A DNA stretch of 64,000 nucleotides from JBNLBS01 sp050303415 (GTDB taxonomy: Bacteria; Pseudomonadota; Gammaproteobacteria; Methylococcales; Methylomonadaceae): positions 1 through 64,000 of the forward strand of contig JBNLBS010000017.1 of the NCBI GenBank assembly GCA_050303415.1, given 5' to 3'. The notes beneath the pieces are model-generated. The model saw nothing but the letters and a program-made list of their open reading frames with translations. It was not told the DNA's origin and made no database searches. This document shows, one piece after another, positions 41,047 through 50,320 of the stretch. How positions within the stretch are numbered: the stretch's first letter is position 1; every line of letters starts with the position of its first letter. A program made the translations under genes and the position numbers.

Positions 41047-43713
41047 ATGCGGAACTGGAAGCTTTTATCTGCAGCATTGGGGGCGACACTGGTTGTCGCG
41101 GGTATTATTTATGTTGCATTTTATTTTATCTTTCTCGACCTGTTTGTAGATCTGTGGTGGTTCCGGTCGTTAGAATATGAAGCTTATTTTTGGTTAAGAC
41201 TGCTGTACCGGTTTTTCTTTTCCGGCGGCGTTACGATCTTGTTTTTTGCTATTTTCTTTTTTCATTTTTGGATAGCTTCCCGCTATCTTGGTCTGAATCC
41301 GCCCGATGAAGTTTTAATCAGCCTGGATAAGCGATTAAAATTTCAGCGTTTTGCTGAAACCTTTATGGATGGTTCGGTCAAAGTTTATACGCCGTTGTCT
41401 TTTATATTAGCGGTCGTTATCGCTATTCCTTTTTACGAGCAGTGGGAGTCATCACTGTTATATTTCTTTGGCAGTGACTCAGGCATAACCGAACCTGTTT
41501 ATGATAACGATGTCAGCTTTTATATGCTGTCTTATCCGGTTTATCAGTTAATTCAGCAGGAGCTGTTAACCACCGCTATTATTCTGTTCTTTTTGGTGGG
41601 CTGCTTGTACTGGCTGGAACATATCTTTGTGCCGAATCAGCGTAAAGAATATCCTTTAGGGGCAAAAATTCACTTATCAGTGTTATTAGCATTTGTTGTG
41701 CTGTTTGTTGTCTGGGGTTTTATGCTGGACAGGTTTTCTTTGCTTTATGTTAATAGTCATGAACCGGTATTTTTTGGCCCCGGTTTTGTTGAAATTCGGT
41801 ATCAATTGCCGTTGATTTGGCTGGCAATTGTTACCTTTATGGCTGTCTCCGTGTCGGCAGGTTTGTTTATTTTCTCCGAACGCCATCGGGTCAAGATGCC
41901 GTTTCTGGTTTCCTTTTTCAGCTTTGTATTGGTATTGGTGCTGCAAAGGGTTGAATCTATCCCGGAATTAATGACCACTTTTATTGTTAAGCCTAACCCG
42001 GTCAAAACGGAAAAGCCGTTTATGCAGCACAATATTGAGGCAACCTGGGATGCGTATGATTTAAACAACATTAAAATTGTTGATTTTAAAGTCAAGTTGG
42101 ATGTGGTGGAGGATATTGAAAAGTGGAGTACCCAAAAATATCTGGAAAACATTCCTGTCTGGGATAGAGAATTTTTAACCGATGGCTATATGCAGTTGCA
42201 GGCTATTCGCCCCTATTATCGCTTTCCAGCTGTGGATGAAGACCGGTATTTTTTGCATGGCCATAAACAGCAGGTGAATCTGGCGGCACGGGAAATGAAT
42301 ATTTCGCGCTTGCCGTTTGAAGCCCAAAACTGGGAAAATACCCATTTACGCTATACCCATGGATATGGTGCAGTAATTACCCCGGCAGCTCAGGATGCGG
42401 ATAAGCCAATAATTTGGTATCTGCGTGATTTGAATATGCAATCGGATGTCGGGTTTGATGTCAAACAGCCGGATATTTATTACGGACAGGAAAAGTATCA
42501 ATACGCGATAGTGCCAAACAAGCTTGATGTCATGGCGTTGTCGGGCTCAGATCTCGGTGTCAATTCGAAATATACGGGTAAAGGCGGGGTGCCTATTCCT
42601 TCGTTATTTAGAAAACTGTTGTTTGCTTTTTATTTTAAAGACGAAAAAATATTCTTTTCTTTAAATATCTCTAAAGACAGTAAAGTTCTGTTGCGTAGAA
42701 ATATCATTGAACGCATTAACAAGCTGACACCCTTTTTACATCTGGATAAAGACCCGTACCTGGTGGTTACTAACGACCGTTTTTACTGGATTCAGGATGC
42801 CTATACCCTATCCAATTGGTACCCTGTCGCTAAACCGGCAGCGGATGATTTTTTAGATGGTAAACATGACTTTAATTACATTCGTAATTCAGTCAAAGTG
42901 GTGGTGGATGCTTATGATGGGGCAACGAGTTTTTATATATCCAATCCAAGTGATCCATTGGTTAAAGCCTATGACCGGGCTTATCCAGGCGTTTTTAAGT
43001 CGCTGGATGAAATGCCGTCGGCATTAAAATCACATTTGCGTTACCCGCGAGATCTGTTTTATATGCAAATGAAGGTGTATGCCAAATATCACCAAAAAAA
43101 CCCAGAGCTTTTTTATCAGCAGGCGGAAACCTGGCAGTTTGCCAATGTCCACGGTAAACCGGTATTGCCTTATTACCTGACAATGGATTTTGGGAACTGC
43201 AATGATCGGGAGGAATTTGTCATGATTAACCCGATGACACCGATCAACCGCGATAATTTAAGTATGGTCGGCGTCGCTGGAATTATGGATAAGAAAACAT
43301 GCGCTCAAGACTATACGCCGGGTATTACGATTTATAAGTTCTTTAAAGATGTACAGGTTAATGGACCGGCACAGGTGGAAGCTTTGATTGATCAGGATCC
43401 GGAGATTTCAGAACAGTTTACCCTATGGGATCAACACGGTTCACGTATTCAATTCGGTCGGATGATTATTCTGCCGATGGAGAATACCGTTTTGTATGTA
43501 CAACCAATTTATATGATTTCGACCAAAACCAAGATTCCCGAGTTAACCCGGGTGATTGTGTCAATTGGTAACGAGGTGGTAATGGATAAAACCTTATGGG
43601 CAGCATTTCAACAGTTGAAAGCAAGGTTTGTTAAAGGGGCTAAGGAAACCAGCTTGTCGGGCACGACAACAGAGGAAACTGCAGAGGATAAGGCTTTAGA
43701 TAGTAAGCAGTAA
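41047..43713 (+). CDS. UPF0182 family membrane protein
   Basis: 888 aa inner-membrane protein. The first 300 residues contain about seven hydrophobic helices, followed by a large soluble domain (about 310-850) with many aromatic residues and the stretch TPINRDNLSMVGVAGIMDKK typical of UPF0182. The tail is Glu/Ala-rich. The family is widespread and lacks an assigned function. GAGGAAAC precedes the ATG. A strong hairpin terminator closes the gene. Confidence 0.93.
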   Translation: MRNWKLLSAALGATLVVAGIIYVAFYFIFLDLFVDLWWFRSLEYEAYFWLRLLYRFFFSGGVTILFFAIFFFHFWIASRYLGLNPPDEVLISLDKRLKFQRFAETFMDGSVKVYTPLSFILAVVIAIPFYEQWESSLLYFFGSDSGITEPVYDNDVSFYMLSYPVYQLIQQELLTTAIILFFLVGCLYWLEHIFVPNQRKEYPLGAKIHLSVLLAFVVLFVVWGFMLDRFSLLYVNSHEPVFFGPGFVEIRYQLPLIWLAIVTFMAVSVSAGLFIFSERHRVKMPFLVSFFSFVLVLVLQRVESIPELMTTFIVKPNPVKTEKPFMQHNIEATWDAYDLNNIKIVDFKVKLDVVEDIEKWSTQKYLENIPVWDREFLTDGYMQLQAIRPYYRFPAVDEDRYFLHGHKQQVNLAAREMNISRLPFEAQNWENTHLRYTHGYGAVITPAAQDADKPIIWYLRDLNMQSDVGFDVKQPDIYYGQEKYQYAIVPNKLDVMALSGSDLGVNSKYTGKGGVPIPSLFRKLLFAFYFKDEKIFFSLNISKDSKVLLRRNIIERINKLTPFLHLDKDPYLVVTNDRFYWIQDAYTLSNWYPVAKPAADDFLDGKHDFNYIRNSVKVVVDAYDGATSFYISNPSDPLVKAYDRAYPGVFKSLDEMPSALKSHLRYPRDLFYMQMKVYAKYHQKNPELFYQQAETWQFANVHGKPVLPYYLTMDFGNCNDREEFVMINPMTPINRDNLSMVGVAGIMDKKTCAQDYTPGITIYKFFKDVQVNGPAQVEALIDQDPEISEQFTLWDQHGSRIQFGRMIILPMENTVLYVQPIYMISTKTKIPELTRVIVSIGNEVVMDKTLWAAFQQLKARFVKGAKETSLSGTTTEETAEDKALDSKQ

Positions 43714-43722
43714 AAAATAGCA

Positions 43723-43757
43723 TGTCATTTCGATTGAGTAATTCAATCGAAATGACA
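43723..43757. terminator. hairpin terminator between UPF0182 and the Rsd-like gene
   Basis: Perfect 15-bp stem starting TGTCATTTCGATTGA (43723-43737) with its complement at 43743-43757 and a 5-nt loop. U-tracts are weak on both sides (AAAA after the plus-strand stem), so it may act bidirectionally with limited strength. Confidence 0.6.
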
Positions 43758-43783
43758 AAAGCCTTTAATTCACTCTTAACTGC

Positions 43784-44230
43784 TTAGTGCAATAGCATAG
43801 AACACAGTTGGTCTTCCATTTCTATTCTTTTTGCCAGGTTTTCACCTAATTCAGACAGATCCTGTTCCAGCTTATAGGAACTGATGTCATGGGTAAGACG
43901 TTCATATTTATCATTAAATGAAATGGCGGCTTCTGTGGTTTTAGAAAAGTCGGAATATAGATCTTTGGCATTGGATAAAATGCCGTTTCGACGTTCGCTA
44001 CCGGATATCAGTTTTTCATAAACCCCAAAATGACCTAAAGAAATATAATCAATCAATAATTGAGAAAACTGATTCAGCGTTTCTTTGGTTTTATCATTAA
44101 ATGAGAATGGTTTTAATTCGGCAACATGACAATATAATGACCAAACCTCTTGTCTTTCTTTTTGTAATTCTTCAATTAAATGAGAGGTTTGTTGTCTTCT
44201 TTCAAAAGTGGCTTCAGCTGTAGCGGGCAT
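43784..44230 (-). CDS. Rsd/AlgQ family anti-sigma-70 protein
   Basis: 148 aa helical cytosolic protein that binds region 4 of sigma-70 and favours use of alternative sigma factors in stationary phase. The family match is seen in FSQLLIDYISLGHFGVYEKLI-type sequence and near the C-terminus ELGENLAKRIEMEDQLCSML, which parallels the E-x-L-E-x-R-x-x-L-E-D end of Rsd. The gene stands alone, with a GAGTC region before its start. Confidence 0.78.
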   Translation of the reverse strand: MPATAEATFERRQQTSHLIEELQKERQEVWSLYCHVAELKPFSFNDKTKETLNQFSQLLIDYISLGHFGVYEKLISGSERRNGILSNAKDLYSDFSKTTEAAISFNDKYERLTHDISSYKLEQDLSELGENLAKRIEMEDQLCSMLLH

Positions 44231-44321
44231 GAGCAGACTCCTAATCTAAATGGTTACGGTTATAAATTTAGGTTAATTATTAAGATAATGCAACAATTAC
44301 TTAAAATATAAAGACTTTTAT

Positions 44322-45140
44322 ATGAAAATATGCGCAGTGATTCCCACTTATAATCGTGCGGATGCATTAAGAAAAGCCTTGGAATCCGTGTTTTGTCAAA
44401 GTTATGCGGCGAACGAAATTGTTGTTGTCGATGATGGCTCAAACGATGATACCAAGGCCATGATTGCCGAAGAGTTTCCAGGTGTTGATTATTACTATCA
44501 GGAGAATCAAGGCGTCAGTTCGGCACGTAATTTGGGGATAGAAAAAAGTAATAGTGAATGGCTGGCATTTTTAGATTCCGATGATCAATGGCTGCCGGAT
44601 AAATTGGCACAGCAGGTAAAGATATTGTCAGAACAGCCAGATATCAAGGTTTGTCATACCGAAGAAATCTGGATTAGGAATAATGTCCGGGTAAATGCGA
44701 TGAAAAAACATGCTAAAAAGGGTGGATGGATTTTTCAGCATTGCCTGCCGTTATGTGCCATGTCGCCTTCCAGTATTGTTTTGCACCGCGCTGTATTAGA
44801 CGATGTCGGTTATTTTGATACTGATTTGCCGGCTTGTGAAGATTATGATTTGTGGTTGCGAATTACTGCCAAATATCCGGTGGCCTTTATAGAATCGCCT
44901 CAAATAAAAAAATATGGGGGACATAATGACCAGTTATCCAGGAAGTATTGGGGAATGGATAGGTTTAGAATCAAAGCCTTGCAAAAAATTCTGGCACAAA
45001 AAACATTATCTAGTGAAGACCGACAGGCAGCTATCGAAATGTTGATTAACAAAGCAAGCGTTTATGCAAACGGAGCCAGAAAACGTCAGAAACTGGCGGA
45101 AGCAATTTTTTATGAACAACTGATTCAGAATTATTTATGA
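44322..45140 (+). CDS. family 2 glycosyltransferase
   Basis: 272 aa GT-A protein. Motifs: CAVIPTYNRADALRKALESV, EIVVVDDGSNDDT, the DxD-type LAFLDSDDQWLPDKL, and ACEDYDLWLRI for the acceptor side. It probably transfers a sugar onto a surface or lipid acceptor. The stop overlaps the start of the phosphorylase gene by 4 nt, so the two are co-expressed. No polysaccharide cluster surrounds it. Confidence 0.92.
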   Translation: MKICAVIPTYNRADALRKALESVFCQSYAANEIVVVDDGSNDDTKAMIAEEFPGVDYYYQENQGVSSARNLGIEKSNSEWLAFLDSDDQWLPDKLAQQVKILSEQPDIKVCHTEEIWIRNNVRVNAMKKHAKKGGWIFQHCLPLCAMSPSSIVLHRAVLDDVGYFDTDLPACEDYDLWLRITAKYPVAFIESPQIKKYGGHNDQLSRKYWGMDRFRIKALQKILAQKTLSSEDRQAAIEMLINKASVYANGARKRQKLAEAIFYEQLIQNYL

Positions 45141-45961
45141 CTGTGAAATCCTCAATCAAGGTTTTTATTTTTACTGCCTTACCCTGCGAAGCGAAGCCGT
45201 TGGTAAACCGGTTTAAATTAAAAAAACAGGCAGAAATACAAGCTTTTGCTGTGTATTCAAATGACGAGATTTGCTTGTCTGTAACCGGCTTGGGTAAAAC
45301 CGCTATGGCTGCCGGCGTGGCTTTTAGTCAGGCGGTAATTAATCACGTGGAAAAACCGATTATGCTAAATGTGGGGGTGGCCGGGCATAAAGATCATGAA
45401 ATAGGAGATGTTTTTGCGGTAGAAAAAATAACTGATAGCGATAACGGCAGGCATTATTATCCGCCTTTGGTGGCAAACTTGCCTTGTAAAACAGAGAGCA
45501 TTATCACTTCATCCGTTCCTCAATTGGAATATAGGCAGAATGGCCTTTATGATATGGAAGCCGCTGCTTTTTATGAAATCGCATCGCGTTTTACCACGTG
45601 TGAATTGGTGCAGTGCATTAAAGTAATATCCGATAATCAACAATCCCCGGCTGATGATTTAACGCCAAAGCAGGTCACCGAGCTGATTCAAAATCAGCTC
45701 GGCGTGATTGAACAGCTTATAAACTGTTATAAGGAATTGGCAGGGACATTAATCGATATGGATCTGCCGTTGTTTGAAGAATTCAGGCAAAATTATCACT
45801 TTACCGTGACCGAGCAAAATCAATTAAAAGCATTGCTGGCGCGTTGGGCCGTTTTATCTGATCAACAAGGTTTAAGCTTTGATAATCAGACGTTTAATAA
45901 AGGGCGGGAGGTTTTAATCTGGCTGGAGCAACAGATCAATCAGCTTGAATTTGTTTTATAA
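45137..45961 (+). CDS. nucleoside phosphorylase-like protein
   Basis: 274 aa protein whose first 200 residues resemble PNP/UDP-family phosphorylases and MTA/SAH nucleosidases: IFTALPCEAKPLV, VTGLGKTAMAAGVA, VGVAGHKDHEIGDV and YDMEAAAFYEIAS, the last with the ribose-binding Met-Glu. The C-terminal 70 residues are an additional helical domain absent from standard enzymes. The substrate is unknown. It is translationally coupled to the glycosyltransferase. Confidence 0.82.
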   Translation: MTVKSSIKVFIFTALPCEAKPLVNRFKLKKQAEIQAFAVYSNDEICLSVTGLGKTAMAAGVAFSQAVINHVEKPIMLNVGVAGHKDHEIGDVFAVEKITDSDNGRHYYPPLVANLPCKTESIITSSVPQLEYRQNGLYDMEAAAFYEIASRFTTCELVQCIKVISDNQQSPADDLTPKQVTELIQNQLGVIEQLINCYKELAGTLIDMDLPLFEEFRQNYHFTVTEQNQLKALLARWAVLSDQQGLSFDNQTFNKGREVLIWLEQQINQLEFVL

Positions 45962-46035
45962 AACCACGGATTAAACGGATAGGCACAGATAAAAAAGATC
46001 CGATAAATCCGCATTATCTGTGGCAAAAAACGCTG

Positions 46036-47421
46036 TTAAAAACCAAAACGAAAAGAAGCGTAGACGTTATTGTTTTTCTGAAACTGGCTGAAAAAACTAT
46101 GCTGTTTTTCACCAATAAAAAAATTGCCGCCTATCTCAGCAGACCAATGGTCGCTGATTTTATAATGCACATTGGGTCTCAAATAGGCATCCTGGTCTGA
46201 TGGAGAGTAATAGCTGAACAAAGACCAAATAAGATTTTGGTTCATGGTTTGCCAGGTTAAACGGGTGGTTAATACATGCCGGGATTCGTCTCTAACAGGT
46301 AGCCCCGCAGGCAGGGTCTTTTGGTAGTTATGATAATCCTGCATCAGTTCAACATAATATTGCAGTCCAACCGTCAGATTCCTGATCAACTCTTGTTCGT
46401 ATCCGGCCAGCAAGCGAAATTCGCTGTTTTTTATCAAAGGATTCTTGCCGTTTTGCGCATCTCTGGAGTGATAATAGCCCATCTCAATATTTGCAATGCC
46501 GGAAAAAAAAGGACGACGTAGGCTGCTGCCGATTGAACGCATACGCGGATACACAGCTTTGCCGGTTATAGCGTTAACGCCGGCCGGACTTTTCCAAAAA
46601 CCATCATAAGCATAAATAGCCAGTTCGTTTGCTCCTATATTTTTATATAGGCGTAACGCCCACTCGTCCTGATTCGGCCGGTCAGCATTAACTATGGCGT
46701 TACGCCCAACTATTTGTCCTGTATTGGTGTTGTAATAGGAGATTTTTTTCCCGCTAATTGAACGGTCGGCATTAAAATTCGGCGTGTAAACTACATCCAA
46801 ATTAGCCAGGTCAGAAAATAACGAAACTTTAACGGCGTCTGACGGTGCTTTCAAATATTCCACATCCCTACCTATAAAAAAAGCCTGCCAGTCCTTGGGG
46901 AAAAGATCGTTAATAAAAATCAGATCCCCCGTACCCCAGGTCAAAATCTGTCGACCCGTTTTAACATCGATCAAATCAAGCGGGCTGAAGGCAATATGAG
47001 CTTCTCTTAAATCTATCCAACCCTGTCCTTTATGCAGATTAATTCGACGGCTTTGTGCTTCGGCGTCAAATAAAAAATCATTGACTACAGTGGCGGTAAA
47101 CCAGTCGAACTCTTTTTGTAATTCCAGTTGTAAGCGTGATTCGGCGATGGAGGGTTGGTGTTGATTTCTATCGGTTTGGGTTCGAATGCCGGCTCTTAGC
47201 TCCCAGAAACCGGTGATAGAAATAAGTTCCTCAGTTTTGCCACCTTTATTCGGGGCTGTTTTCCCTGGCGCCGCAATGCCATTCGGTAATGATGGGGCGA
47301 CCAATTTGTCAGGTATACTGGGTTTACTTGGGACCAGGCCGCCGGGCAATGGCGGGGCACCATTCGCAGTTGAAACTGACACAGTAAACAAACAGATAAA
47401 AATACAGTTTTTTAGTGGCAT
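46036..47421 (-). CDS. outer-membrane beta-barrel protein with proline-rich N-terminus
   Basis: 461 aa protein with a signal peptide (1-21) and a Pro/Gly/Lys-rich segment (residues 22-64, repeats such as PPLPGGLVPSKPSIPDK). The remainder alternates hydrophobic and aromatic strands and ends in Phe (VYASFRFGF), as in outer-membrane barrels. The motif KTGRQILTWGTGDLIFIND resembles DUF1302/alginate-export-like porins. Substrate unknown. It is divergent from the TonB receptor gene downstream. Confidence 0.82.
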   Translation of the reverse strand: MPLKNCIFICLFTVSVSTANGAPPLPGGLVPSKPSIPDKLVAPSLPNGIAAPGKTAPNKGGKTEELISITGFWELRAGIRTQTDRNQHQPSIAESRLQLELQKEFDWFTATVVNDFLFDAEAQSRRINLHKGQGWIDLREAHIAFSPLDLIDVKTGRQILTWGTGDLIFINDLFPKDWQAFFIGRDVEYLKAPSDAVKVSLFSDLANLDVVYTPNFNADRSISGKKISYYNTNTGQIVGRNAIVNADRPNQDEWALRLYKNIGANELAIYAYDGFWKSPAGVNAITGKAVYPRMRSIGSSLRRPFFSGIANIEMGYYHSRDAQNGKNPLIKNSEFRLLAGYEQELIRNLTVGLQYYVELMQDYHNYQKTLPAGLPVRDESRHVLTTRLTWQTMNQNLIWSLFSYYSPSDQDAYLRPNVHYKISDHWSAEIGGNFFIGEKQHSFFSQFQKNNNVYASFRFGF

Positions 47422-47587
47422 AGGACAGAGTGACCAGTTTGGGCTAGGGCATTGCAGCTAAGAAACAATTAAATCATAACCGAATAAAGTATATTAGTTT
47501 TTTCTAATTAATTGGCTGTAAATCAACTGTTTGTTCTTCAGTATTTCAGTTATTATTATTTAAAAAATAATGAATTTATAATAATAA

Positions 47588-49615
47588 ATGCAAGAGATTC
47601 TTTTGAAGAAAATTAAGTGGTTTTACACTGTTTTGTTTTGCTGTTGGTATCCTTCATGTGCCTTTTCGGATGAGTTAGCAGCGGATCTGAACCAGCCTAG
47701 TATCGAACTAAAGCAATTGATTCAGTTAGATTTGACTGATCTGCTCAACCTGGAAGTAACTTCAGTCAGTAAAAAAGCTCAGAAGGTATCCAAATCTGCA
47801 GCGGCTATTTTTGTTATTACAGGCCAGGATATTAAGCGCTCAGGTGTAACAAGCATCCCGGAAGCTTTACGTATGGCTCCGGGGGTCGATGTAGCAAGAA
47901 TAGACGGCAATAAATGGGCCATTACTTCGCGGGGTTTTAATGGCCGTTTCGCCAACAAGTTATTAGTGCTCATTGACGGTCGTAGCGTCTATACCCCATT
48001 TTTTTCCGGTGTACATTGGGATGTGCAGGATACTTTGCTGGAAGATATAGACCGGATAGAAGTGATTAGAGGACCGGGCGCTACATTATGGGGTGCCAAT
48101 GCGGTGAATGGTGTGATTAATATCATCACCAAAACCGCATCACAAACACAAGGCGGCTACGCGATGGCTGGCGGCGGTTCCAAGGAACGAGTTTTTGGTG
48201 GTTTTCGCTATGGCGGACAGATTAAGGATTCCCTTCATTACCGGCTCTATGGTAAGTATTTTGAGCGAGAAAATAATGCCGATTTTAATGAAAAAACTGT
48301 CAATGATGACTGGCGTATGGGGCGAGGCGGTTTTCGTGTCGATTGGGAGGCAACAGAAAAGGATAACGTGACAGTACAAGCCGATATTTATGAAGGTGAT
48401 ACAGGTGAAACAATTAACCAGGCAAGTATTACCGCACCATTTAATACTTGGGTAAATAATGATGCACAGTTAGCCGGTGGAAATATTTTACTGAACTGGC
48501 GCAAGCAGATTAATGAAAAAGAATCAACGGCACTGAAAGTTTATTATGACTACACCGAACGGGATAATTACTGGTTACGTTTGGAACATAATACCCTGGA
48601 TATAGACTTTCAACATGCCTTACCATTAGGTAATGCTCACAACCTGACCTGGGGCGCACAATATCGTTTTATCAGCGACAGTATTGATGGCTCATTTATC
48701 ATGCAGCCAACCAGGAAAAATTTAGACTATCATCTTTTTAGTTTATTTGTTCAGGATGAATGGGAACTGCTTGAAGATGAACTGAGTGTATCTGTTGGCT
48801 CCAAGTTTTCACATAATGATTTCAGTGGCTTTGAAGTACAGCCCAGCGCCCGAATCGTATGGACGCCAACTATAAATCAGTCTGTCTGGGCCAGTGTTTC
48901 CAGAGCGGTTAGAACTTCATCCCGCGGCGAGCAGGGGATTAATATAAATCCACAAGTACTGTCGAACGGACCAACACTGACTACATTTACCGGCGGTTTG
49001 AAAGATGCTTCGGAAGAAGTGATTGCCTACGAATTAGGTTATCGTTTTAAACCAGTCGATGAACTGTCTGTTGATTTAGCGCTGTTTTACAATTTCTATG
49101 ACAACCTGCGCAATTTTAATGCAGACAGTGGACCTCAATTTAGAGGTACGCATTTTGTGCAATTCATTAATATGCATAGCGATATGGCGGCAGAAAGCTA
49201 TGGAGGGGAATTGGCCATGTCATGGAAAGCGATGGAAAATTGGCAAGTCAATGCTACATACAGTTACCTGCAAATACAAATGCATGCGGAGAATGGTGAC
49301 AGCAATTTGTCGGAAAGCAGTGAGAAACAAAGTCCTCATCATAAATTTTCCATTCGTTCGTCGCTTAATGTGCTAACCAATTTGGATTGGGATCTATGGT
49401 TACGTTATGTGGATAGTATACCAACCCACCGGATTCCGAGCTATATTACTCTGGATACTCGTCTTGCCTGGCGGCCTTTTAAAACGCTTGAAGTTTCTGT
49501 TGTCGGACAAAATTTACTGGATAGTCAGCATCCGGAGTTTGGCAGTGATTTTGTGTTAACTAAACCCAGTCAGGTTGAAAGAGGTGTATACGGGAAAGTT
49601 GAATGGCGATTTTAA
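47588..49615 (+). CDS. TonB-dependent receptor, copy 1
   Basis: 675 aa outer-membrane receptor with a signal peptide (about 1-26). The plug domain (about 60-180) has AAAIFVITGQDIKRSG, IPEALRMAPGVDVARID, KLLVLIDGRSVYTPFFSGV and RIEVIRGPGATLWGANAVNG. A C-terminal barrel ends in Phe (YGKVEWRF). A TTG at 47603 is an alternative start with better spacing from a weak purine stretch. The gene overlaps the following yfiR-like gene by 13 nt. Ligand unknown. Very similar to the second copy at 50321-52360. Confidence 0.93.
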   Translation: MQEILLKKIKWFYTVLFCCWYPSCAFSDELAADLNQPSIELKQLIQLDLTDLLNLEVTSVSKKAQKVSKSAAAIFVITGQDIKRSGVTSIPEALRMAPGVDVARIDGNKWAITSRGFNGRFANKLLVLIDGRSVYTPFFSGVHWDVQDTLLEDIDRIEVIRGPGATLWGANAVNGVINIITKTASQTQGGYAMAGGGSKERVFGGFRYGGQIKDSLHYRLYGKYFERENNADFNEKTVNDDWRMGRGGFRVDWEATEKDNVTVQADIYEGDTGETINQASITAPFNTWVNNDAQLAGGNILLNWRKQINEKESTALKVYYDYTERDNYWLRLEHNTLDIDFQHALPLGNAHNLTWGAQYRFISDSIDGSFIMQPTRKNLDYHLFSLFVQDEWELLEDELSVSVGSKFSHNDFSGFEVQPSARIVWTPTINQSVWASVSRAVRTSSRGEQGININPQVLSNGPTLTTFTGGLKDASEEVIAYELGYRFKPVDELSVDLALFYNFYDNLRNFNADSGPQFRGTHFVQFINMHSDMAAESYGGELAMSWKAMENWQVNATYSYLQIQMHAENGDSNLSESSEKQSPHHKFSIRSSLNVLTNLDWDLWLRYVDSIPTHRIPSYITLDTRLAWRPFKTLEVSVVGQNLLDSQHPEFGSDFVLTKPSQVERGVYGKVEWRF

Positions 49616-50142
49616 AAAATAGAGGTTTGAACTTTCCCTGCAGAGTATTGCTGTTAGCTGTTTTGGTTCCATTTAAAGCACACTGTGCATCACAAGAGTT
49701 GGTTAAAATGGCCTTTTTATATAATTTTTCTCGCTATATTAGCTGGCCTGAATCGGTTTTTGAAACCGAACACAGTCCCTTTACTATTTGCCTGAATGCA
49801 GATCAAAAACTGATCTCTTTGATGGAATTAACCCTGGAAGACAAAACAATTAACAGCCGGACTTATGAGGTGAAAAAGGTTTCTGACAATAAATTGTTAT
49901 CGGGGTGTCAGATTTATTTTATCAGCGCCGAGCGATATAAAAATAATCTTAAAATTCCGGCAAAGGAGGCTTTAAGTTTACTGTCTGTTAGTGATTATGA
50001 CGGTTTTGCCGGTCAGGGCGGCATGATTGAAATCAAGCAGCAAGACCAACGTTTGAAATTATTGGTTAATCTGGAAATAGTCAAAAAATCGGATTTGCGC
50101 ATTCGTTCCAATTTGCTAAATTTGATGACTATTGTCAGGTAA
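49603..50142 (+). CDS. YfiR family periplasmic protein, copy 1
   Basis: 179 aa precursor with a signal peptide (1-29) and the DUF4154/YfiR signature VKMAFLYNFSRYISWPESVF. Two cysteines at C63 and C102 are 39 residues apart, the same spacing as the YfiR disulfide of P. aeruginosa (71/110); the second Pseudomonas pair is absent. In the YfiBNR system, YfiR binds and silences the sensor domain of YfiN. The start lies inside the TonB-receptor stop region (13-nt overlap). A terminator follows immediately. Confidence 0.92.
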   Translation: MAILKNRGLNFPCRVLLLAVLVPFKAHCASQELVKMAFLYNFSRYISWPESVFETEHSPFTICLNADQKLISLMELTLEDKTINSRTYEVKKVSDNKLLSGCQIYFISAERYKNNLKIPAKEALSLLSVSDYDGFAGQGGMIEIKQQDQRLKLLVNLEIVKKSDLRIRSNLLNLMTIVR

Positions 50143-50170
50143 GCAAATAATTTTTAAATTTGCTTTTTTG
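50141..50170 (+). terminator. rho-independent terminator after the first YfiR gene
   Basis: 8-bp AT-rich stem AAGCAAAT (50141-50148)/ATTTGCTT (50158-50165) followed by T-run, overlapping the stop codon. It would separate the first receptor-YfiR unit from the second. Confidence 0.65.
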
Positions 50171-50320
50171 TATGGGATTGTATGTTTTGTGCTCAGTTGC
50201 TTTTAATGGATCGAAAGTTGTTTTATAAAAAAGCGAAGTAGAAGATTTATCAGGATAAATGTTTCTTTTATTCGATGATGAGACTACTATTGAAAAGTAT
50301 AAAAAAAATTATGATTGGGT

